A stretch of 5,065 nucleotides of DNA. It comes from Methanosarcinales archaeon (GTDB lineage: Archaea > Halobacteriota > Methanosarcinia > Methanosarcinales > Methanogasteraceae). This document shows, piece after piece, positions 1 through 5,065 of the stretch. The stretch covers positions 1-5,065 of the forward strand of contig DAOVGE010000209.1 in the NCBI GenBank assembly GCA_030672605.1, read 5' to 3'. How positions within the stretch are numbered: the first letter of the stretch is position 1; every line of letters begins with the position of its first letter. The position numbers were made by a program, and so were the translations under genes. The notes below the pieces were generated by a model. It was not told where the DNA came from and searched no databases. It worked only from the letters and a program-made list of their open reading frames with translations.

Positions 1-2
1 CC

Positions 3-89
3 CGCGTTTTTCACATACGCGAGGGAGCTACCGTTAGCGACCACCGAAAGCATCAGAAATAGGAAATTTCAATATGTTATTTTTCGGTG
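3..89. repeat. Small inverted repeats in non-coding left edge
   Basis: Three short inverted repeats are visible. CGCGT (3-7) pairs with ACGCG (17-21), GCTA (27-30) with TAGC (35-38), and CACCGAAA (42-49) with TTTCGGTG (82-89). The last loop contains the perfect 8-bp palindrome GAAATTTC (63-70). No open frame with a start signal is seen. They could be parts of an untranslated region belonging to a gene to the left, but nothing identifies them. Confidence 0.3.
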
Positions 90-113
90 ACGACTTACTC
101 AATATTGTGTGAC

Positions 114-230
114 TATCCGCATATAAAAACACGAGATTACACAAGATTACACAAGATTAACACAGAAATCTTGTGGAGATGGCTTCGCAGACTGTGTACT
201 CTGGTGGTTCCTACCACACGTTATTGAGCA
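114..230 (-). repeat. Dispersed palindromic element, copy A (possible tgtA terminator)
   Basis: This non-coding palindromic element matches, as reverse complement, a second copy at 4893-5009. Read on the minus strand it runs from TGCTCAAT through GGTAGGAACC, AACCACCAGAGTACACA, GTCTGCG and CCATCTCCACAAGA to a terminal CTCGTGTTTTTATATG. The outer arms (128-143 and 193-209) are imperfect inverted repeats that match at 14 of 17 positions with one gap. Inside, GATTACACAA is repeated directly at 135-144 and 145-154, followed by a partial third unit, which copy B lacks. The minus-strand end is a stem followed by five T residues. It lies about 145 nt past the tgtA stop, so it could end that transcript. 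It carries no transposase, so any mobility would need help from elsewhere; that is inference. Confidence 0.75.
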
Positions 231-374
231 TATTTATTTTTGTACGGCGTCCTACAAACCGAGACCTGTTTATTCATTGGATTCAAACATACTCAAATGT
301 CATACGGAATTCTTCGGATAAATCTTATGTTAGCATAGTAACCCACAATCCGTGGCTTATATCATCGAATCTGG
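231..374. other. tgtA 3' spacer, no gene seen
   Basis: This AT-rich stretch lies between the tgtA stop and copy A of the palindromic element. I see no convincing coding frame, tRNA or strong hairpin. A plus-strand frame starting at 173 runs through it, but it begins inside the repeat and ends antisense to the 3' end of tgtA, so I do not treat it as a gene. A TAA stop lies in the tgtA frame five codons after its TAG. Confidence 0.5.
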
Positions 375-1862
375 CTACCACAACGCCGCAACTTCTCGCA
401 CATTCGGAAGAGCCCTTATATCAGCGATCAACGGATGATCCCATCCGCATACAACCGTAAACTCCGCATCTGAATTGAGTTCAATCAACCGGAGCACATT
501 TTGGAGCGCAGACTCGATCGCATCGTGATCCGGAAACTTCGAGACCTCCGCGCTGAACGGATACGTCTCACCGAGTTCCACAGGATACGCACCGAACGGC
601 GGTTTAAGGTTGAGAACGTGATCGAACCCATCCTCCCTCTTGACCTTCCGCGTGCGGATGAGTACAGTTCCGGACAGATCGAATCGGTCAAGCCGATTTC
701 CGAACCTCAAAACCTCTGAACGGCGTGATGACTCGCTTCCGCAGTAGAAGAACGTCGATTTCCGGACCGGGTCGAGCGTCTCGATCCAGTCAGCGTGGCT
801 AACCGCACGCCTCAGCCCATCGAGCAGCCTCGGATGCGACCTGCATCTGCGCTCAACGAGTTCCCAGAGGTTTCCTTCGATTATGCACTGCTTTATTGTG
901 TTGATCTCTGCGTACGTTGCGTAAAGATTGTGTTTTGCAAGTGGAATTATGTTACCGTTAGCAAACTCGCCTTTCAACTCGTCTGCGGTGTATGACGTGC
1001 AGATCGGGCATGAGCACGGGAGATGCTGGAGAGTATCCAGATGATATGTCCCGCTGGAGGTCAGATATCGCCCATCCCTTGCATAGAGCGCATAAGCCGC
1101 CGAATCGAAGAGATCGCAGCCGAGCGCAACGGCAAGCGCAAACATCGCAGGATGTCCAGCACCAAAGAGGTGGACGGGCGCAGCCGGTTGAAGCCCCTTC
1201 TTTGCTGCGACGATCACATCCACCATCTCTGCGAACCGGTAACTCGTGAGCAGCGGCACAACCGCACCGATGGGGTAGATGTCGAATCCGGTCTCGGAGA
1301 GCGTGCGTGCACATTCATATCGCAGATCCAGGTGAGTTGCGCCCTGCACAGGACCTGCAAGGAGCATCGTTTCCTGCGACTGCGACTGCGCCTCTGGCTG
1401 CACCAGATCACGTGCCTCTCTGCATCGCACAATCGTCGTCTTCATCTCGGATTCGGCGCGTTCGTGCGATACGTCTGGCGGCGTCGGGATGTCGAGCGGC
1501 ACGCCAATGTCAGAGCCGATTTTCCGCTGAAAACGGACGATTTCGTCTGATGTGATCTCGATATCACGATATACCGATAGCTGGTACGATCCTGAGTCGG
1601 TCATGATCGCACCATCGAAATTGAGCAGGGAATGCACACCTTTTTCGATTGCATGGTCCATCAGTTCCGGATTCCGGTATATGATGTATGCGTTGGTGAT
1701 CACGATCTCTGCTCCGAATTTCGCAAGTTCGGAGGCAGGTATCATCTGTATATTTGGATTGATGACCGGCATGACTGTAGGAGTCTCGATTCTCCCGTGT
1801 CCGGTGTACAATCTACCGATCCTACCTGCTGAGTCCTTGTGCATGGTTTCGAAGTGGGACAT
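375..1862 (-). CDS. tgtA: tRNA-guanine(15) transglycosylase, archaeosine type, without PUA domain
   Basis: The product (495 aa) should exchange guanine at position 15 of tRNA for preQ0, the first tRNA step of archaeosine synthesis, in the cytoplasm. The TGT barrel spans roughly residues 8-340. It shows MTDSGSYQ with the general-base Asp89, AGPVQG (169-174), the archaeal GAVVP motif (199-203), and DLFDSA with the probable nucleophile Asp253. The zinc site is Cys283-x-Cys285-x2-Cys288 with His311. Residues about 360-495 match the archaeal C-terminal extension (KSTFFYCG, PPFGAYPVELGETYPF). Pyrococcus-type enzymes are near 580 aa and end in a PUA RNA-binding domain, which is absent here; split forms with PUA on a separate protein are known in some archaea, as I recall. 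The ATG start is supported by AGGAG 8 nt upstream. The stop is TAG. The gene stands alone, divergent from lon. Confidence 0.96.
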   Translation of the reverse strand: MSHFETMHKDSAGRIGRLYTGHGRIETPTVMPVINPNIQMIPASELAKFGAEIVITNAYIIYRNPELMDHAIEKGVHSLLNFDGAIMTDSGSYQLSVYRDIEITSDEIVRFQRKIGSDIGVPLDIPTPPDVSHERAESEMKTTIVRCREARDLVQPEAQSQSQETMLLAGPVQGATHLDLRYECARTLSETGFDIYPIGAVVPLLTSYRFAEMVDVIVAAKKGLQPAAPVHLFGAGHPAMFALAVALGCDLFDSAAYALYARDGRYLTSSGTYHLDTLQHLPCSCPICTSYTADELKGEFANGNIIPLAKHNLYATYAEINTIKQCIIEGNLWELVERRCRSHPRLLDGLRRAVSHADWIETLDPVRKSTFFYCGSESSRRSEVLRFGNRLDRFDLSGTVLIRTRKVKREDGFDHVLNLKPPFGAYPVELGETYPFSAEVSKFPDHDAIESALQNVLRLIELNSDAEFTVVCGWDHPLIADIRALPNVREVAALW

Positions 1863-1870
1863 AAAATCAT

Positions 1871-1875
1871 CTCCT
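1871..1875 (-). promoter_or_regulatory. Ribosome binding site of tgtA
   Basis: On the minus strand AGGAG (within CAGGAGATGA) lies 8 nt before the ATG at 1862. This fits archaeal Shine-Dalgarno pairing and fixes the tgtA start. Confidence 0.8.
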
Positions 1876-1915
1876 GTGGCATCTTATTTTTTGTAGCTAT
1901 CCGTTCTAATCGAGA

Positions 1916-1927
1916 CTTTTTATTATC
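1916..1927 (-). promoter_or_regulatory. Candidate TATA box of tgtA
   Basis: The minus strand reads GATAATAAAAAG, an AT-rich archaeal TATA-like box preceded by purine-rich AAGGA that could serve as a BRE. Transcription about 25 nt downstream would start near 1896 and leave a leader of about 34 nt that includes the ribosome binding site. It is placed by position and composition only. Confidence 0.35.
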
Positions 1928-1946
1928 TCCTTGAATGGGTTCGGAA

Positions 1947-2014
1947 AACCACAGAGCGCACAGAGGACACGGAGAAAAAAGCAACGCTCTGTGCCCTCCG
2001 CGTCCTCTGTGGTT
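1947..2014. repeat. Imperfect hairpin repeat of the CCACAGAG/CTCTGTGG type
   Basis: The outer arms AACCACAGAG (1947-1956) and CTCTGTGGTT (2005-2014) pair perfectly over 10 bp. The inner arms (1957-1974 with 1987-2004) match at 12 of 18 positions around an A-rich loop. The motif family CCACAGAG..CACAGAGG..CACGGAG is a common non-coding dispersed repeat in several archaeal and bacterial genomes (general knowledge). It sits just upstream of the tgtA promoter and in the middle of the divergent spacer, so it cannot be a terminator for either neighbour. Confidence 0.75.
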
Positions 2015-2128
2015 AATCGTCTTTGCCATAACCCGAGTCCACCCAGAAGAAATTAAAAAGTGTCTTTTAATCTGCAATTTCAAAAGATGCATATCTTTAG
2101 ATCCTTGATTTTCAACATTTGGTTTCAT
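2015..2128 (-). pseudogene. Possible remnant gene start on the minus strand
   Basis: An ATG at 2128 on the minus strand is preceded by GAAGGAGATCAA, a strong Shine-Dalgarno sequence with AGGAG at 2134-2138 and 5-nt spacing. About 38 codons follow, beginning MKPNVENQ and containing a basic stretch near KLQIKRHF, before the frame enters the hairpin repeat at 2014. The frame stays open through the repeat and overlaps the start of tgtA out of frame, ending at 1742 (128 codons), but the product there is translated repeat and tgtA antiframe with no recognisable domain. I read it as a gene start cut off by repeat insertion, or a leader peptide. Chance is quite possible. Confidence 0.2.
2052..2098. 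repeat. Two short AT-rich inverted repeats in the divergent spacer
   Basis: ATTAAAA (2052-2058) pairs with TTTTAAT (2065-2071) around a 6-base loop, and AAAGAT (2083-2088) pairs with ATCTTT (2093-2098) around GCAT. Both lie within the possible remnant frame described at 2015-2128. The rest of the spacer from 2129 to 2221 is AT-rich and shows no gene. Confidence 0.35.
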
Positions 2129-2221
2129 TTGATCTCCTTCAATTCTATTATGTCTGTTATCACAATTATGGTTATTGACGTATTCGCTTCAAATTAAGTG
2201 GTAACCGAGGCACTATCTAAA

Positions 2222-2260
2222 AAATCTGTGATTTAGGATAATTATCATAGATGCAGATTT
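2222..2260. repeat. Palindromic repeat with perfect 10-bp core
   Basis: The core GATAATTATC (2237-2246) is a perfect palindrome. It is flanked by AAATCTG (2222-2228) and its complement CAGATTT (2254-2260). Together they form a 39-base interrupted hairpin. The wording resembles the ATCTGTG repeat family seen again at 2287-2359, so it may be a degenerate relative. A protein-binding site is an alternative. Confidence 0.5.
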
Positions 2261-2286
2261 CATAAATTTACGCAGATGTTGCCTTA

Positions 2287-2359
2287 AATCAGTGAAATCC
2301 GTGTTAATCTGTGGCTGATATGACTTTTAGCCACAGATCAACACTGATGAACACAGATT
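2287..2359. repeat. Long hairpin repeat of the ATCTGTGGCT/AGCCACAGAT type
   Basis: The left arm (2287-2316) and right arm (2329-2359) are imperfect inverted repeats around a 12-base loop. The innermost ATCTGTGGCT/AGCCACAGAT pairing is perfect over 10 bp and GTGTT/AACAC extends it. The pattern 'AATCnGTG...GTGTTAATCTGTGGCT' is a dispersed repeat type seen in many prokaryotic genomes (general knowledge). It ends a few bases before the candidate lon promoter. Confidence 0.75.
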
Positions 2360-2363
2360 GAGG

Positions 2364-2388
2364 TTTTTATGCATATCTTTCAGAAAGA
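2364..2388 (+). promoter_or_regulatory. Candidate lon promoter with adjoining palindrome
   Basis: TTTTTATGCATA (2364-2375) resembles an archaeal TATA region and would place transcription start near 2395. It is followed at once by the 13-base palindrome TCTTTCAGAAAGA (2376-2388), where a repressor could block TBP/TFB or polymerase loading. The 12-mer ATGCATATCTTT also occurs at 2087-2098. The assignment rests on position and composition only. Confidence 0.3.
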
Positions 2389-2517
2389 CTGGAGATGAGT
2401 CTTACCATACTTTTTGGAGTGGAAACTTATTGACCGCACCATTACAACTCCGAACGATCTGTTTATGTGGCTCGGACTGGAGCGAACATTTATGTGCCGA
2501 TCGATGGACTGTTCTAT

Positions 2518-4437
2518 ATGGGTGACGAACCGAAAGATGATCCGCTCGGCGGAGCGGATATCGAATCGACAAAGGACCTTGAAGTTCCACCGCTCTTGAT
2601 TGATCAGGTGATCGGGCAGGAAGATGCCAGCGAGATCATCAAAAAGGCGGCACAGCAGCGGAGGCACGTATTGCTGATAGGAACTCCTGGCACCGGAAAA
2701 TCGATGCTAGCCCAGGCGATGGCTGAACTCCTTCCAAAGGAAGAATTAAAAGACGTACTCGTCTATCACAACCCGGAAGATGCAAACAACCCACTGATCA
2801 GGGAGGTCAGGGCTGGGAAAGGAATACAGATCGTCAACGCCCATAAAATTGAAGCACAGCAAAAGGCGCAGATCAGAAACACAATTCTACTGATAGTCGG
2901 ATTCTGTATCCTCATCTATGCTGCAACACTCGGCGGAATGGCTCTGCTGTGGGGAATTCTCGCTGTTCTCTTAATCATGGTGATCGGCAGGCAGTTCGTG
3001 CAGGGCGGAAAAGCGATCGTACCAAAACTGCTCGTGAACAATGCGAACAAGGACACATCACCGTTCATGGACGCGACAGGTACACACGCAGGAGCATTGC
3101 TCGGCGATGTGCGGCACGATCCCTTCCAGTCGGGTGGACTCGAGACACCGTCTCATGATCGTGTGGAGTCCGGGGACATCCACAAAGCACACAAAGGCGT
3201 GCTCTTCATCGACGAGATCAACATCCTGCGCCCAGAATCCCAGCAGAGCCTGCTCACTGCACTGCAGGAGAAGGAATATGCGATCACAGGACAGTCAGAG
3301 CGCAGTTCAGGCGCCCTTGTCAAGACAAAGCCGGTTCCGTGCAGCTTTATCATGGTTGCAGCAGGGAATATAGACTCAATAGAGGGCATGCACCCTGCAC
3401 TCAGGTCGAGGATCAAGGGATACGGATACGAGATATATATGCGCGATTCGATGGAAGATACGCCAGAGAACCGGAGAAAGATCGTCCGATTCGTTGCTCA
3501 GGAGGTTGAGAAGGATGGAAAGATTCCTCATTTCGACAAGAGCGCTCTAAAGGAAATATTACGTGAAGCAAAACGCCGTGCCGGAAGAAAAGACCACCTC
3601 ACACTGAAACTGCGAGATCTCGGCGGTCTTGTGCGTGTGTCAGGTGACATCGCCCGTTCGGAGTTGGCGCCGGTTGTGACATCGGCACATGTTCTCACTG
3701 CAAAGCATATGTCGAGGTCGGTTGAGCAGCAACTCGCAGACCAGTATCTTGAGCGGCGCATGGACTACAAGATGTACCAGAAGAAGGGCGAGGCAATCGG
3801 ACGGGTGAACGGACTTGCGATCATGGGCGGCGATTCGGGAATCGTTCTGCCGATCATGGCAGAGGTCACGCCAGCGATCTCCAAGAGCGCAGGGAACCTG
3901 ATCGCACCAGGGATGCTGACAGAGATCGCAAAGGAAGCTGTGCAGAATGTGTCTGCACTGATCAAGAAGGTCACAGGCACCGGTACAACGAACATGGACA
4001 TCCATGTCCAGTTCATAGGAACGTACGAGGGCGTGGAAGGCGACAGCGCATCGATCTCCATCGCAACGGCGGTGATATCGGCGTTCGAAGGAATCCCGAT
4101 CGACCAGTCAGTCGCAATGACCGGATCGCTCTCTGTGAGGGGCGACGTGCTACCTGTGGGCGGCGTCACATACAAGATCGAGGCTGCCGCACAGGCTGGA
4201 ATCAAGACTATCATCATACCCAAGGCGAACGAGGACGACGTCTTAATCGAGGACCGCTACCGTGAGATGGTGAATATCATCCCGGTCTCAAAGATCAGCG
4301 AGGTGCTCGAACTCAGTCTGGTCGGAGCCGGAAAAGATAGTTTGATTGAGCGAATCAAAAAATTCTCAGCAAAGAAAGTGAACATCCCGATTCCGGAACT
4401 CAATCTACCAACCCCTGCCTATGGCGCCGCACGCTGA
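2518..4437 (+). CDS. lon: Archaeal LonB, membrane-anchored ATP-dependent protease
   Basis: The product (639 aa from the chosen ATG) is an ATP-dependent serine protease of the LonB type, a hexamer anchored to the cytoplasmic membrane that degrades misfolded and regulatory proteins. The Walker A motif is GTPGTGKS (55-62, Lys61). It is followed by the LonB-specific insertion with two membrane segments at about 121-139 and 141-158. Walker B is GVLFIDE (227-233), sensor 1 is Asn284, candidate arginine fingers are Arg296 and Arg298, and a sensor-2 region lies at about 365-375. The protease domain has GDSAS with catalytic Ser510 and Lys553, 43 residues apart as in the family. The reading frame stays open back to a GTG at 2467 (17 residues longer), and a GTG at 2494 has GGAG 11 nt upstream. 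I prefer 2518 because it puts the Ser/Lys dyad close to the Archaeoglobus LonB positions (509/552, from memory). No domain is broken. Confidence 0.96.
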   Translation: MGDEPKDDPLGGADIESTKDLEVPPLLIDQVIGQEDASEIIKKAAQQRRHVLLIGTPGTGKSMLAQAMAELLPKEELKDVLVYHNPEDANNPLIREVRAGKGIQIVNAHKIEAQQKAQIRNTILLIVGFCILIYAATLGGMALLWGILAVLLIMVIGRQFVQGGKAIVPKLLVNNANKDTSPFMDATGTHAGALLGDVRHDPFQSGGLETPSHDRVESGDIHKAHKGVLFIDEINILRPESQQSLLTALQEKEYAITGQSERSSGALVKTKPVPCSFIMVAAGNIDSIEGMHPALRSRIKGYGYEIYMRDSMEDTPENRRKIVRFVAQEVEKDGKIPHFDKSALKEILREAKRRAGRKDHLTLKLRDLGGLVRVSGDIARSELAPVVTSAHVLTAKHMSRSVEQQLADQYLERRMDYKMYQKKGEAIGRVNGLAIMGGDSGIVLPIMAEVTPAISKSAGNLIAPGMLTEIAKEAVQNVSALIKKVTGTGTTNMDIHVQFIGTYEGVEGDSASISIATAVISAFEGIPIDQSVAMTGSLSVRGDVLPVGGVTYKIEAAAQAGIKTIIIPKANEDDVLIEDRYREMVNIIPVSKISEVLELSLVGAGKDSLIERIKKFSAKKVNIPIPELNLPTPAYGAAR

Positions 4438-4864
4438 AGAGCCACTCTCGACGCACGAGCGAGCGAGATTGTTGCACAGACTGCATGGATATCTGGTCTG
4501 GGTCGGCGCGGAGATACCTGATGTGGTTGAGATCGATGGGCGGAATATCCCACTCCACGAATTGATCTGGAAGCTCTTCAATAAGGAAGAACTGACTGAC
4601 CGGGAGCTCGCCGGGATCGAATCGCTGATCCGATTTCTTGAGAAGAGCGAAGCATGCGATGAGCGCCGTCTCGCAAGAGCAAACCTCACAGAAGACGAGG
4701 CATATACCCTGTACAATGAAGCTTCCGGACTGTTGCGTGCGATTATGGACTTAAAAGAGATTGAGCAGGGACGAAATCCTGATAAAAACCTTCACAGGAG
4801 GGCAGTGCGAAAAAAGATCAGGGATGCTCATTCTTTGCTCAAATTTGTGGACGAACTCGGGTAA
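4421..4864 (+). CDS. DUF5788-like protein of unknown function
   Basis: This 147-aa protein resembles the DUF5788 family as I know it from methanogens and haloarchaea; no biochemical role is established to my knowledge. Recognisable stretches are [18 protein letters not shown] (12-29), [14 protein letters not shown] (37-50), [25 protein letters not shown] (89-113) and a basic, probably helical C-terminus (125-147). It is highly charged and predicted mostly helical, with no signal peptide, membrane segment or metal-binding cluster. The ATG overlaps the end of lon by 17 nt in another frame and has no clear Shine-Dalgarno sequence, so its translation is probably coupled to lon. The shared transcript suggests a job near LonB, such as an adaptor or regulator, but that is guilt by association. 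The family call is from memory of the pattern. Confidence 0.85.
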   Translation: MAPHAEEPLSTHERARLLHRLHGYLVWVGAEIPDVVEIDGRNIPLHELIWKLFNKEELTDRELAGIESLIRFLEKSEACDERRLARANLTEDEAYTLYNEASGLLRAIMDLKEIEQGRNPDKNLHRRAVRKKIRDAHSLLKFVDELG

Positions 4865-4874
4865 CTCGTTCCAG

Positions 4875-4911
4875 TAGCCATATTGCGAACGTGCTCAATT
4901 GCTATATGGTA
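4875..4911. repeat. Interrupted stem-loop after the DUF5788-like gene
   Basis: CCATAT (4878-4883) pairs with ATATGG (4904-4909). GC/GC inside and TA/TA outside extend the stem, with one mismatch and one bulge, around a 14-base loop. It begins 10 nt past the stop codon and its right arm lies inside copy B of the palindromic element. No T-run follows, so it is not a typical terminator by itself. It could stabilise the mRNA 3' end. Confidence 0.4.
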
Positions 4912-5009
4912 GGAACCGTAGGAACCACGAGATTACACAGTCTGCGTTGCCATCTCCACAAGACGTCTGTGTCAATCTTGTGTGATCTCGTGGTTTTATA
5001 TGGCAGATA
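4893..5009 (+). repeat. Dispersed palindromic element, copy B (possible lon operon terminator)
   Basis: This is the second copy of the element at 114-230, in inverted orientation. Its arms AACCACGAGATTACACA (4923-4939) and TGTGTGATCTCGTGGTT (4979-4995) are complementary at 16 of 17 positions, a stronger stem than in copy A. Inside lies GTCTGCG-TTGCCATCTCCACAAGA, shared with copy A. Copy B alone has a direct duplication of GTAGGAACC (4909-4917 and 4918-4926). The right arm runs into TTTTATATGG, a stem plus T-run that could end the lon-DUF5788 transcript. It starts 28 nt after the stop codon of the DUF5788-like gene. Confidence 0.75.
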
Positions 5010-5010
5010 T

Positions 5011-5032
5011 CCATACGATATGGGGTATGGGG
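5011..5032. repeat. Small palindrome and 7-bp tandem repeat
   Basis: CCATA (5011-5015) and TATGG (5019-5023) form a small palindrome, and TATGGGG occurs twice in tandem (5019-5025, 5026-5032). Beyond it, to the window end, I see no supported gene. Confidence 0.35.
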
Positions 5033-5065
5033 TCGTAATAACTTGGTCATCCTGATCGCCGGAAG

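Noticed and set aside
128..162. CRISPR-like array from the repeated GATTACACAA units
   Set aside because: The units are 10 bp, adjacent, without spacers and limited to two and a half copies inside a palindromic element.
275..300. tRNA T-arm-like GGATTCAAAC words
   Set aside because: No complementary T-stem, acceptor stem or anticodon arm could be built on either strand.
173..460. Plus-strand 95-codon frame at the left side
   Set aside because: It starts within palindromic copy A, crosses an AT-rich spacer and ends antisense to the tgtA 3' end. It shows no domain and no good start context.
1023..1550. 175-codon plus-strand frame inside tgtA
   Set aside because: It is antisense to well-conserved tgtA catalytic regions, has a low-complexity basic composition, and is explained as a shadow of tgtA.
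2344..2400. C/D box small RNA suggested by TGATGA at 2345-2350
   Set aside because: The C-like box lies in the arm of a dispersed hairpin repeat, and no suitable CTGA D box or second box pair follows at normal spacing.
3765..4223. 152-codon minus-strand frame inside lon
   Set aside because: It is antisense to the LonB protease domain, with no ribosome binding site or recognisable domain.
5033..5065. Possible gene edge at the right end of the window
   Set aside because: Short open stretches exist on both strands, but no start signal or recognisable protein sequence supports a gene.

Overview
The window looks archaeal and most likely comes from a methanogen- or ANME-type euryarchaeote. The evidence is an archaeosine-type tRNA-guanine transglycosylase (TgtA), a membrane-anchored archaeal LonB protease, and a small protein resembling DUF5788, a family I associate with methanogens and haloarchaea. 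The spacers hold short palindromic repeats of the 'CCACAGAG...CTCTGTGG' and 'AATC.GTG...ATCTGTGGCT' kinds. The exact lineage cannot be fixed from the sequence alone.

Layout. Positions 1-374 are non-coding: a few small inverted repeats, then a palindromic element (copy A, 114-230) downstream of tgtA. tgtA lies on the minus strand (375-1862) with a clear Shine-Dalgarno sequence and a plausible TATA box. A long divergent spacer (about 1863-2517) holds a 68-bp imperfect hairpin (1947-2014), an AT-rich stretch with a possible remnant gene start on the minus strand (2128), a 39-bp palindrome (2222-2260), a 73-bp hairpin (2287-2359) and a candidate lon promoter near 2365. On the plus strand, lon (2518-4437) is followed with a 17-nt overlap by the DUF5788-like gene (4421-4864). 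The window closes with a second copy of the palindromic element (copy B, 4893-5009).

Functionally, tgtA belongs to tRNA modification (archaeosine at G15). lon belongs to membrane-associated protein quality control, and the DUF5788-like gene is probably translated with it. No functional link between the two divergent units is visible.

The most notable feature is the pair of homologous ~117-bp elements. Each lies in the same orientation relative to the gene it follows, and each ends in a stem followed by a T-run and ATATG. They look like dispersed palindromic elements that may serve as transcription terminators or mRNA 3' ends. No tRNA, rRNA, CRISPR array, insertion sequence with a transposase, or defence system was found.
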